A stretch of 64,000 bases of DNA from Ilex aquifolium (lineage: Eukaryota > Streptophyta > Magnoliopsida > Aquifoliales > Aquifoliaceae), in the NCBI GenBank assembly GCA_951799425.1, contig OX637403.1:26166311-26230310 (forward strand). The letters run 5' to 3'. Within the stretch, counting starts at the first letter, position 1; each line of letters starts with the position of its first letter. Shown in pieces: positions 24,529 to 36,713 of this stretch. Below the pieces are notes generated by a model. It had not been told where the DNA came from. It was given only the letters and a program-made list of their open reading frames with translations, and did no database searches. The position numbers and the translations under genes are program-made.

Positions 24529-25102
24529 GTCAAAGAGATAAGATCATAGTATAATCAATGTCTTAAACTAATACTTAGATGATTAGGTAGTTGCTTTAGT
24601 ACGTCTTGTTCTTTGTGATCCAAAGTAAAATTCGAGAAAAATAGTGACAAACAATGACCCCACACTATGTTAGTGACCCAATACTAGGGTGCTAAAATTT
24701 GACACGATTCATTAACACTACATAAACACGACACAAAGTTAGAGGACTTAAGTTTTTTTTAAGTCATCCATTTCGTAAACGAGTAGACTCAACACGATTA
24801 ATAAACAAATCGAGTATACGTAAAATCAATGAAAAAAATAATCGACACGATTCGTTTACATACTGGTTATATACGATTGATACACGACACGAGCCCGATA
24901 TGACACAACTTGTTAAATACAAAAAAATAAATGAATCGGATATGAGTGATGTATTTTTTTAGTCCAAGAGATAAGATCATAATATAATCAATTTCCTAAA
25001 CTAATACTTACATGATTGGATGCTTGCTTTTGTACGTCTTGTTCTTTGTGGTCCAAAGTAAAATACCAGAAAAATAGTGACAAAACAATGAACCAACACT
25101 AT
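24529..25102. repeat. Direct repeat pair of about 140 bp flanking a 290-bp spacer
   Basis: Copies 24529-24668 and about 24960-25102 share gagataagatcatartataatca through gacaaa-acaatga at roughly 90 per cent. The spacer contains repeated cacga and gacacga motifs. The pair could be LTRs of a tiny element or a segmental duplication; neither a primer-binding site nor TG...CA ends could be found. Confidence 0.65.
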
Positions 25103-27500
25103 ATATGTTGGTGTTGCTTTACTTGTATCTTGTTTTGATTGATTACCTCAATGGCTCCATGTCTGAATGCCGGACTTGTTCTTTATACATTTGTAGAATT
25201 TTATAATTAGAATTCTTCTCGTATATATATATATTTTTTTCTTCAGGGTAGATCAATGTCGTGTAGTCATAATGAGTCCAATGTTTATACTTAGTTCACT
25301 ACCATCATAAATTCAAATAAGAAAAAGAGTAGTTCAATTCGCAAAAATTCCTGTTATTGCAACAACTACTCAATATAACAACTCGACTATTGTGTCATTA
25401 TATATTTGTAGGTCCCTTGCCATTATGAATTTATGTAAAATTCATGTTATATGTATCTCTCTTATGTATATACAATGGGCAACGCATCATTGAAAATAGT
25501 TAGAAACTTTATAAAGGGATTATGTGAAGTATTTTTGGTCTTGAAGTGTTGGTACGTTGTCAACACTTTTCATACTCCTTAAGGATCTATCACCCTTCTT
25601 TTTCATGGAGCATGTTTTAAATTTGCTTGGGTTATGGTGACCAATATCCAAATTCGAGAAGGTAGTCGATGCAAATCTGAACACCCTGTAGAGAAAAAAA
25701 AAAACACACACACACATCAATTTAGGTTATTTTATGATTATTTAAAACTTGGGTTTCAGTGGTAGATTAGGTCAAAATGGTCTTGATGGATCATCAATCT
25801 ACGTGTTGACAACATCTTCCTAACTAACTCCCTTTTTAAATTTGCAATTTTTCTTTATTTTATTTTGGAAAGTATATAACATGGTATGGACTAAGATTAT
25901 TGATCCGAGTTCACATGATACATGGTATGGACTAAAATTAGTATAAAATTAACAGTAATACTATGTTTCTCAAATTGTATCCCTAAAAACTCATTTCAAA
26001 TGAGTTGACACATTTACACACCACTGTGTGGACCCTAGAATCAATTTTTGCATAAAAAACTCATCCCAAATGTCCCTCATTATATCGTCAACTTATAATG
26101 TCAAGATGAGTCAAAAACTTGGTTTGATATCAACTCCTCCAATTGAAAAACTCAATTTCATTCTCAAATCTTTTTAAAAAAAATTCCTATATTATCTTAA
26201 AAGTTATTTTCTTTAAATTTTTTTCCCTCTTCAAGTTTTATCGATTTCAAAATTCCAAAGAAGTCAGTCGCTCACCGAAGTCTTACCCATCATCTTCTTC
26301 AAGGTCGTTCTTCTAAGTTTTAATCATTTTTCTCTTCAAGGTGTAATCATTTTCTTTAATCATCTCTTTTTCAAGTTTTATCAATTTTGGGTAGAACTCA
26401 TACCAATCATCTTCTTCAAGGTATTCGAATTGGGTCCATCAAACCCTATGGTTGTGAAGGGAGGAGTGGTCAGTGGTGTCGGAACCTCTGAAGGGAGGAG
26501 TGGCAGAGGAGTGCCATTAGAGATGGAGGAGGAAGTTTTGACGGGAAATCCTTCCTTCTTGGCAAATCGACAATAGAAAGATAATAGAGAGAAGGGTTCA
26601 GTTTTGGTTCAAAAAATTTGAGTACAAGTTTAATGTTCTTTCAAAGATTTCCCTTGATTTGATATAAGTTTGAGTTAAAGAGTGAAGAAAATTAAATTTA
26701 AATTTAAGTTTGATTTTGAGTAAAAGAATAGAGATATCCTTATAATATATGTCGAAGACTTTTCGACACTCAAATTAGTTGTTTGTGACTTTTAATGCTT
26801 GAGGAAAATTAAATGTAGGAAGATTGGTATGAATTTCCTCCATTGTAGAGAATTATTAACCTTTGTTGTATGGAGTTCAACTACCGATTAATTAGAAGGT
26901 ATTGTAAGAAAAGTAATGTTATAAAATTCAAATAAAATTTAAAAAATTGTAACTCAAATGCATATCATTTTAGAGATAAATGAATCTCATTAACTTTTTC
27001 AATGAGACTCACACATCGGAGAGGAGTTTATGGGATCTCTCTCTAGTCTCCATCGCCGCCTTTGTTAATTATATATGAAGTGTATTGAAATCATCTAGAA
27101 TACCTCTCTCGATGCATGATGAGCAGGACAACTTTGTTAGTCAACTCACTCCTCATCCTAACTCGGTTTACGAATTAATTATCAAATTAAGATAATTTTA
27201 AAATAAAATTATTGAATTAGTTACTTTTAAATTTACTTACTAAAACACGATACTTTTTCTAAAAAAGTGAGGTTGTTGATTCAATTTTTTTTAACAAAAA
27301 CGAAATCAATAACCCCATTTTTATTAAAAAGTGAGATGAAAAATTCCATTTTTAATCTTTGGTCAAACACTCAAATGCAAAAAAAAAGTGTATTAAGCCT
27401 AATGAATATATTTTTAAGATCGAGGTTGTTGACCTCACTTTTTAATAAAAACAAAGTTTAGAACCTCTTTTTTAAAAAGTATTGTGGTAAATAAGTTTAA
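25103..27500. other. Gene-free stretch
   Basis: AT-rich, with short diverged repeats (for example tcaagg...tttaatcattt units at 26280-26400). Frames are short and without protein-like composition. No gene, RNA gene or intact transposon recognised. Confidence 0.5.
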
Positions 27501-28027
27501 GGACTATTTACACATAAGGTCCTCAAGTATAAGATTTATCTCATTTTAGTCTTTAATATTTTAATCACATCATTTTGATCTTTAAAATATTGAATATATT
27601 TTTATGTGGTCACTTAAACAGACAACGTCCAGATTGTTAAAAAAAAATTTATTATAAACTTGTCAAATAATACTTAAATATGAGTAAAAAAATAATTTAG
27701 ATAACTCTTGACCAAATTTTTATTTAAATTTTGGTCAAAAAACTACCCAAATTACACAGTTTTGATTATGGTCAAGAGTTACCCATATTACACATTTTTT
27801 GTCAAGTGCTACCCAAATTTTGGTCAAGAGTTACCTAAATTATTTGTTATCTTTTTGGTATTACGTGACAAAATAATTAAAAATCGTTAACAATTTAGAC
27901 ATTGTCTGTTTCAGTGACCACATAAAAATATATTCAATATTTCAAGGATTAAAATGATATAATTCAAATATTGAGAATTAAAATAAAATAAATTATATAT
28001 TTTGGAGATCTTCAGTATAATTAATCC
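27501..28027. mobile_element. Foldback Mutator-like MITE (527 bp)
   Basis: It starts ggactatttacacataaggt and ends gtataattaatcc. Long imperfect inverted arms meet in a centre of atttgggtaac-type repeats. Flanks taagtttaa (27492-27500) and taaatttaa (28028-28036) form a 9-bp target duplication with one mismatch. Same family as 11897-12335 (shared acagacaacgtcc / attgtctg core). Confidence 0.78.
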
Positions 28028-28422
28028 TAAATTTAAATGTATCGTAATTTAATAATTTTATTTCAAAATTATCTTAAAACGATTATTAATTTTTGATTTA
28101 CTCTAACTTGTCGAACTGAGTTGATTGGTTTGGAATATTTTTGTCAGTACTAAATTCAATTCAAAAAAAATTGATAAAAAAATATATTAATAAGAATTTT
28201 TAAAACGAATTTTACTTAAATATATGATAAGTGATTTATAAAAAAAAATTAAAAATAAAAATATATTAGAAGGAGTCTCGAAGCCGAAGGCTTCTCTCTC
28301 TTGCAAAGTGTGCAGCAGCCTCTACTTAATTACAAACAAACGAATAGACGCACAAACAAACGGCAAGTTTATTTAAAATCATAAAAGATCAATGGCAGTT
28401 GCAGAGTTCGTTTTCATGGGCC

Positions 28423-28533
28423 ATGGCTTCCATCACCCCCGCTCTCAAGTCTCACCTCCTCCAGCAGAGCCCCAACTACTTGATTTCTTCTTCGAAACAT
28501 TCCAATTCTCGCTACCCATTATCTTCCCTATGA
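28423..28533 (+). other. 36-codon frame resembling a transit-peptide exon
   Basis: An ATG in good context (ccATGGc) opens a frame reading MASITPALKSHLLQQ and continuing Ser- and Lys-rich to a TGA at 28531. The composition is that of a chloroplast transit peptide. Another frame (28392-28598) overlaps it. It may be a relic first exon, an upstream ORF in the CYCLOPS leader, or chance. No donor site that would rescue the frame is visible. Confidence 0.3.
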
Positions 28534-28995
28534 CCTATAGATACGTAATCATATATACAATGATCTTTGATTTGTGTTTTTCCTGTTTGTATGCTTAATT
28601 TTCATTGAATTTCACAGCGAAGAGTTCAAATTACCTGCAGTGTAAATATTATTTCGCCACAAGAAGAGAAAAGGACAAATGAACAGTTTTGGAATCTTGG
28701 AAATCATCGATATTGGTTGATTCCATGTCATTTTACTTGTTTAATCAATGTGTCTTTTCATTACGTACGCGAATTAGTCAAACCAGAACGTATACGCGTA
28801 TCTTGATGTATACTCTCGGTACATGGAATTTTCTATATCATATTGCCATTGGGTTTCAAGTTTGAAAGATTACGACTCTTTGCATTGCTGGGTCTAGTAG
28901 TGTTTAGCCCTTTTGTTTGTGTATTATCATCAGTTGAGCGCTATATATGCTCTGTTGTTGTAACAGAGAAAGCTCATAAATATTCTGAAGTGTTA

Positions 28996-29225
28996 ATCAT
29001 CAGTTTCAAGGGTCATTGAGTTTGTGGCTATCATTCAATCACTTGAGTTCTTTTTGTTCTGAGATCAATTTACAGTTGGGGGTTTGGGGTTTTAAGCTCT
29101 TCATTGGATTATCATCAGTTTCAAGGGTCATTGAGTTTGTGGCTGTCATTCAATCACTTGAGTTCTTTTTGCTCTGAGATCAATTTACAGTTGGGGTTTG
29201 GGGGTTTTAAGCTCTTCATTTGGAT
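28996..29225. repeat. 115-bp tandem duplication in the CYCLOPS leader
   Basis: 28996-29110 and 29111-29225 both start atcatcagtttcaagggtca and differ at only a few positions. A decayed third partial copy (ctctgaga... to ctctttatttgg) lies at about 29415-29472. Confidence 0.9.
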
Positions 29226-29659
29226 ATCTCGCAAAGAGTAATGTTGATGTAGATTAGGAATAGAAAATGGACCGATTGCCATCAAATATATTTAGTTGAT
29301 TGATCTGAGGAACACTCTTGCGTTTTGTTCATCAAATACAAAAATTGCAGTTGTGTTCTGGTTGTAGATTGTAATGGTCAATTAAGAGTTCATTTGAGGG
29401 TTTTTTTTTTCCTCCTCTGAGAAGCAATTGATTTGTAGTTGGGGGCTTTTGAGTTCAAAGCTCTTTATTTGGTTAGAATAGTTTGGGTGATTTTATTTTA
29501 TTTTTGGTGATACCCTTTATTTTTTGTTCAATTAGTAGGTCGGTTGGTGAACTTTGATTTGCTCAATCTGATGAGTGAATGATTCTTCCATAAGACCGTG
29601 CAGGAGAATTGGAGTTCATTTTGGGACAGTTTAAGAGGAGGGAAGAAGAAAAGAATTTT

Positions 29660-32600
29660 ATGGAGATGGAGGGAAGATCATACTCAGACTTCTATAGAAA
29701 CACGAGTGAAGAGTTGTTTATCAAGACCATGATGGAGGGCTCGATTGGAATGCCAGCTCCAACTATGGAGATGTTGGGGTTTAAGAATTTGTCGAATAAC
29801 TTCCGGACAGATAGTGAGGAACTCTTCAAAAGCTGGCTCACAAATGGAGAGGCAAGCACTTCTAACATCCTCTTATGTCGACTTTGCATTGTGATCCTTG
29901 ATTTAAAGCTTTAAGGTTTCCAAAAGTTTAAATTAAACAAGTCGGAATTTTTTTATCACAGATGGGATAGTGTCAATATTATGATTTTGCTATTAAGATC
30001 CACTAAATGCATGAGCTTCTGTTTTTGTTTTCCTCTCATGAAACTTCATCACAGTATGGACATAACAATGCTTCAATGTTGTTCCTTAGCCTGTGCATGT
30101 TGGGAAAGACTGTTGATATCAAATGCTGAAGAAATCCCTGTTCATTTCATTTAGGCTGTAACATAGGAGAGTAGCTGCTCCACCAATATACTGAAATGTT
30201 AAGGCAGTCATGGACTCAAGGCCTTAACTTGATAAAAACGTCATTCCCCTATTTTGGTTTCTTTTTATCTCTTCTTCTATTTCAGAGGTGAAGAGGGTAA
30301 GAAGAAAGAAAAGATAGATAAATTTCCGTTTCACCTTCTTATTATTTGAATTGATCTTATGAGTAAAGTTTTGATTAGAAATACTTGAATTTCCCTGAAA
30401 GTTCGTTGAGAGTAATCACAAAATTGATGATTTTACCATGTTTGGAACAATCTATGAATGTCGGAGTGAAAAACTGTTTTGTGTGGATGACCATATTATT
30501 GGAGGTAAATTTTCCTGCACCCTAAGTTAGTATTTAGAAACAAAATATTCCTGCAGGTCGAAGTGCTTATCTTGGCATTGATTGAGTTTTTCATGTCTCC
30601 AATTATTTTTTACGTGTATAAATCATAGTTTTCTCATGTAAATATATTTTATGTTATTCTTAACTTTTCCCCCTTGATTGTTGTTTTTCTCATTTGACAT
30701 GTTTTTGCTTCCCAGAATAATGTCCACAGTCCAGCTACCGTAGCCCATCGTACTCGATCGCGAAGGTTAGTAAGTAGCCTGCTTAAGGTTTGGCATACTT
30801 GTATCTGGGAGACTTTTTTCTTTGGCATCACAATGTGATGCAGAATGATGTCTCTTTATCATATTTGAACTTCTCAATCTTAGTTAAGGAGATATGGAAG
30901 AAGCAAGTATGGAATGGCAAGTTCACTAAGTTACATATTGAGGAGTATTTACCATACATCAAGTTACAGAAAGGATATGTTGCATTCCTTGGTCAATAAG
31001 TGTGGCTTGTAATTCTTAATTTTGTTATTAGGCACGCTTATTTTTTTCACTCCTGCCGCCTCATCAATTTGCTAAAAGATCTAGTAGTGAAAAATATATT
31101 GCTTTTACTCTCTATTTTTATGTGTATCCAATTTTTATGCTAAATGCAGGATGTTCAGTGAAGTAGCTAGTTTGTCTAATCAGCAACAGTGGGGTTCACT
31201 TCAGAGAAAGAGAAGCAATGAAGCTATATTCGCACAAAACAGTTCTGGGGCTGATGAACCATCAACCGACCTCAATCAACATTCATTCAGGTAATTTCAA
31301 AGTACCTAAATGATGAAACTTCAACACACAAAGGTTCCACAATCCTGGTTTTCTTGGACCATACACGTCAGCAAAGTTGTGGACATTTAGTCTTTTATTA
31401 CTACCTCAAACCACCTCCTATTTTGTTGATAATTTGTCCTTGAAGCACTTTCAACCTGAACCAGTCACTTTTACTAATCTTTGCTGCACTTGGTCAAACC
31501 ATTTTAACTGGTTTTCTATTATTATTGGCTCTAGTTATTGCCACCTCCGATGTCTCATGAAATGTAGTTATCTCATATAAGGTCTTAGTTGTATTGCCAA
31601 TACTATAATTGTACAGTGAATAATTAATTGCCTTTGAATTTTATTTCTACCAGGAACCCGGTGGAACGGGGCCTGCAGGGTAGTAATTTATACCTGGCTA
31701 AGGTTTGTCTCTATTGAGAGTCAGTTAAGGCCATTTCAAAACATCTTTTTGCTAAGAGTTATTAAGATGACATCATTTCTCACCTTGCCGCAGGCATGGT
31801 TCCATAGTTCTCAACCCATGACTAGAAGCCGTTCCTCTGAATTAAGGTATCATAATATCTTGTAAGACTTATATTTATGGGAGTTTCAGTTACTTTTCAT
31901 CACTTTACTGCACATTATCATATGTTGAACCTCATGATACAACCACGAGAGTCTGGAGTGTGTATGTTTTCTCTTTCCTTTTCTTTTCCCCACCTTTTTT
32001 CCTTCTTTTTTTTCGGAATAATGGATGAATACAGTCACTTCTAAATGAGAAAGTCAGGATGTAAGCATGAATGTGATATTATTTTCCTTATAAATTACTT
32101 TGGAGTGAATTCACTTACTTGAACAAAGAAATTACTGCAATTTATTTGGATTCAATGGATATACACTTTTTGCAGAAGGAAATATGTTGCAATGCAGAAC
32201 TGCCACTCCTCACTGGGTATGGAAACGGTGCAAAACATATCTGGGCATGGTGTCAACCATTTGAAACAAGAATTTGCAGATCCAAGTGGATTAGATAACA
32301 CTTCAATACGTGAGAATCCCAACCAGTTCAATACATTCATGTCTCCGACCAATTCATCATCGTCTCCTCTCAATACCCCACAAATAGGAACTATAGACAA
32401 GGTTTCTTCTGTTGTCAGCATGCTTAAGGGTACACTAGAACGCAAGAAGTTCAGTAACCAAATTGAGAAAGAAGCTATTGAAGACAGTTCTTTAGGATAT
32501 TATGGTGCTCAGGAAGTCTTAGGTAACAATAGTTTGAATGAAGAACAAGGCAATTATATTCATGAGGCGCAAGGAATGTTTCAAGATCTATGCACTTTCC

Positions 32601-35600
32601 AACTTAAAGATTCTGGTGTTTCGCCAACAGTTGGAGGATCGCTGGATTTTTACCTAGAAGGTTTTGTGGCTCCTCCTAACCCAATCCAACTTACAGCAGT
32701 ATCTCGAGAAACGTCACAAAGTGAATCTTCTGCAGCTGCCCCTGTAGTCTCAACTGGTTTTGATGCATGCAATGGTCCCAGCAACTCTGGTCACACTCTA
32801 GGCATTTGTGAAAGCTCTAGGAATCAAGCTGGATGGGATTTTGAAAACGGATCTAGAGCCAAAGGTACATATAACATGCATAAGCTGGTTTCAGCAGTTA
32901 AATTCCGTTAACATAGAAATAAGAAATGGTAGTTTTTGTACTTCCAAAGCTCTAGATACTATTGCAATAGCTCACCAATATTCTCAGCATTCAATTCATG
33001 GGACTTTTTTCTATTGTTCCATGTGTCACGCTACTCAAATATGTGTCTCAGATTATTAGACTAGATTTGCCAGCACCTGGATCTAATAGGCACGTCTGTC
33101 CATTCATTTCTCTCTACTGTTCACTGATTTTATTGAAAACACGATAATAGGTAATGTTAATAGGCCATGGAGCTTGAATCCGTCCATTTGGTTTTCCTTT
33201 GCATTGGAATATATCCTCTAGAGACTAGAATGCCAGCCATTACCAGAAGATGGGGCTTTTATTGCAGAGCATGGTATACCCAGGCATTTTGAAATGCCCA
33301 ACAATGGACTACCAAATTGGTGGGATTTTCAAATGTCCCATAACCTGTGTTTTCCAGAAATACGTTTTGCTAATGTTGTATATTCTTCTTGACTTACAGA
33401 TGTCAGAGAACGAATACACGATAACCCAAAAGAGGATCGAAAGGTATGCCTCTACCTATTGCAACCCTTTTATAATGACAGTAGGTGGTCCAAAAGATGT
33501 GTTTGTAACCTTGAAGTACTTTTCCTGATTTTTTTCCTTGTTTGTTTATTCATCTTCAGCAGAAAGGAAGTTTAGTCCGCAACGGATCTGTGACTTCAGC
33601 AATTTCAGGTAGTAAAACAGGTTTGAAAACTCACAAATAAACACTTGGCTTTCCTATCTATATTTACAGTAGTTCGATTATAAGGTTACTACAGAAACTT
33701 CTTATTTACTACTAAACTTAATTTGCTCTTCGTTCTGATGGAAACTTTTTGTTTGTTCTTTGTTGCAAGTATAGCAAACAAAAAGCGTCATGCACTGTTA
33801 TCCACAACCACCCTATTGGATTTTGGCAAAGTAAACATGAAGCTATTCCAGCTTATTGAGTTAAAAGTTAAGGGTACAAAATGTAACAGTTTAAATAAAG
33901 CACATAAAAGTGGGATAGGGGATATTAGGGTGCCAGACTAGAAAATCAAAGCCATAGACTTACATATATGTACATTTAAATGAACCAATACATTGGTGTC
34001 TTCTTATCAAGATTTCAAGAGAGTCATCCCTCTCTTCACCCTGCGGCCACCCTCTTGTTAGCCCTTCATTCTGTAGTTAAAATTGTGCAGTGTGATTGGC
34101 TGGGCATTGATTTCTTTGTTGCCATGAACTTTATTCTTGCATTTCTCCTTCCTAGACCCAAAAACAAATATCAACAATATCTTTACATTAAAATGAAACC
34201 AGAATTCTTTTTCTACCCTGTATAGTTAAAAAGAACAGAGTCAATACAATGAAATATGAAGTCAAACCAACCACAATACCGAGGACAGAAACTTATTCTA
34301 TACTTGCTATCTATGAGATCTTTTACTCGTATTATGGTTCTGCCAGAGCGAATGGTGGAACATGAATTTTCTTATGTGCTTCTTTGGAAAAAAGATTTAA
34401 GAAAAGTGTTGGACATACTTAATTCCATTGTCTTGCGAAATCTATATCCATATACTCTCTTTCTTCTGTGTTCGTTTGTACTCAATTATTACATGAACTT
34501 TCCATCTTTAATTGCTTAGTTTGGACACAAGCAGTATGCTGAATTTTATGTATATATAATGCTGTAGAATTTTGTGGTTCGGGCCCTTTTCACTAACCAA
34601 TCTAAGTTCTGCAGAGGAGAAAGGAGATCCCACAAAGAAGCGTAGGGTGGAGCGGTCACGGAAGTACGTAACACTATCCTCGTAACTTGAAGAAGAGTTG
34701 CCTTATTAGCTACAAAGTTCTATTTTTTAGACTATATAATCCATTGACTTGTGAAGCATGGTAGCAGGGAGTCAAATTTGTAGCTGTTGTATGTTGACAT
34801 TCTGCATTTTCCTTGTTTCATTGTTAGGATAAGCAGGTTTTTTCCTTAAATATTTTGTTTGAGGATGGCTTTATAGAATTTGATCCAACCTGACAGCAAA
34901 GTATCTATGTGGCGCTAGTTTACTATGGCTATTCATGCCTGGAATATGCTTAGTTTTTTTTGCTCTGACGAGGAATCCACCTTGATTTCTTTTGATTGTT
35001 CTCTTGACTCATGCAAAGAGGCTTGGAGTTGAAAAATCTGCAGATTTGTTATGTTTCCTCTTATGTAACTGAATACAGATAATTGTACTGTATGTGTTGT
35101 ATGAAATAAAAGCTATCTTGATAGGCTGATAGATTTTGTAGCAAACAGATTGCTTTACACTGAATTTTTCTTGGTTTTGCAGAATGGCAGAAGCAAAGGA
35201 AAGAAATCTAACACCTCCGATTCCTTCAGATATCCAATCCATGCTGAAGAGGTGCGAAAATCTTGAGAAGGAAGTGCGGTCACTCAAACTTAACTTGGCT
35301 TTCATGAATAGGTAATAAAAAAGTACATTACTTCATGTATCATACTTATATAGTGTTAATTGTATGGTGACAGCTATTTTAATGAGCTGATAGACCTTTG
35401 TTAATAAAATTATCATGCTGCATAGATATTGTCCAGTTCTTTTGCAATACTGCTTAGTAATAGGATCAGATGCTTGCTTTTGTGTGGTATTAAGTTTAGC
35501 TCAGATTTGTAATCTGCAAACAGAACCAGTGTGCTCCTTAGTTAAAACACTTCATAACAGCATGTTTTTCCATTACAATTGATTCAAATTATGTTAACTT

Positions 35601-35962
35601 ACTTTGGGTCCAACTGAGGCAGTTGTATCTTTGTAGGGATAATACCTGATGATGAATAACCCATAAATTCCCAGGATTCCATCCTGAATCGCTCTGTTTT
35701 TTTTTTTTTCGGGTACTGATTAGTATACAATCTATTGCACAGTGTATTTGTCTTGATGATAGCTTTGATTATATAATATTTGGCAAATGATCCAAAAGTT
35801 CGTGAATTGTTTACAGAGTATTGTTTGATGAATTTCAGGAAGGATTCCGAACAGACTAAGCAAATAGAAGAGCTTCAGAAACAGAATGAGGAGTTGACGG
35901 AAGAAAAAGAGCGCCTTCTTGAAGAAATCGAGAGGATAATACCAGAAACAAGCAGGATGTGA
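29660..35962 (+). CDS. CYCLOPS: CYCLOPS / IPD3, symbiosis transcriptional activator
   Basis: Eleven coding exons: 29660-29851, 30716-30765, 31150-31290, 31654-31702, 31794-31846, 32176-32864, 33400-33443, 33563-33608, 34615-34663, 35183-35311, 35839-35962 (1566 nt, 521 aa; Lotus CYCLOPS is 518). Recognised from SEELFIKTMMEGSIGMP, TMEMLGFKNLS, AWFHSSQPMTRSRSSEL, KVSSVVSMLKGTLERK, ESSAAAPVVSTGFDAC, the basic signal KKRRVERSRK near 429-438 and a C-terminal coiled coil at about 449-515. CYCLOPS is the nuclear substrate of CCaMK and a DNA-binding activator needed for mycorrhizal and nodule infection. Counting from the second ATG (29666, better context) puts serines at 50 and 154, the two CCaMK target positions reported in Lotus. 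Intron 1 uses a GC donor. No frame damage seen. Convergent with the membrane-protein gene that ends 751 bp away. Confidence 0.95.
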
Positions 35963-36713
35963 GACATCATTCCATTCTGTCATTCTCAAACTCCCAACCA
36001 CATCAGAGCAAACACGGTCATCGTTGCTTAGCAGTTTTAAGCAGTCATGCTTTGCAACAACCTCAAAATGCCAAAAGATCCAGTTCAGCTTAATAAATAC
36101 AACACTCTGAAGCCAACCCTTCATGTATTATGAATACAACAATCTCCAGTATTGTATATTTTTTTGTTTTGTTTGCTGAGTAACAATCTTCAATATTAAG
36201 TGCAATATCAATCTGCCTGACCTAACAATACCTGATTCTAGTTTCCACACCCTTGGAGATGTTCCGAAAAAATGTGATCATAACATCAAACAAAAGAAGG
36301 CAAGCATTGTCTTCAAACAGGACTTTGCATACAAATCCGCCAGTTAGTTACCATTGTGTGATATGCCTAACTTCTGAGCTTTTCGGGGTCTAGCTCCACA
36401 GGCAACGGCAAATATGACTGACCTTCGATAACCATTTATCATACCACAAGCCTTTCAAAACTCCAAATCTTTGAATTACTTTTGAATATCATTCACCAGA
36501 TAGCATCAGTTTTTTCTTTTACAACCAGATTACATTACTTCATTGTCATGAAGTACCTATACATAACTTTCTCAACTTAATGGACCACATACGTATTAAA
36601 AAAAACACTTACAGACCACAGTAAATATATTTGTTTTACACTAAAACCCTAAAGCTGCAGAATCCAGGTCTTGAGTGAACTAGCACCTTGGCAAAATTGA
36701 GTGCTACCCTGAA
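35963..36713. other. Shared 3' region between two convergent genes
   Basis: 751 bp separate the stop codons of CYCLOPS (plus) and the membrane-protein gene (minus), so both 3' UTRs must lie or overlap here. No repeat or further gene recognised. Confidence 0.55.

Larger units (their letters stand above)
28263..29659 (+). promoter_or_regulatory. CYCLOPS upstream and leader region
   Basis: GC content rises at about 28265. A likely acceptor tgcag precedes 29604, so the coding ATG probably lies in a second transcribed exon, with an untranslated exon upstream and a leader intron between them. The tandem duplication at 28996-29225 falls in that intron. Exact transcript start unknown. Confidence 0.45.
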
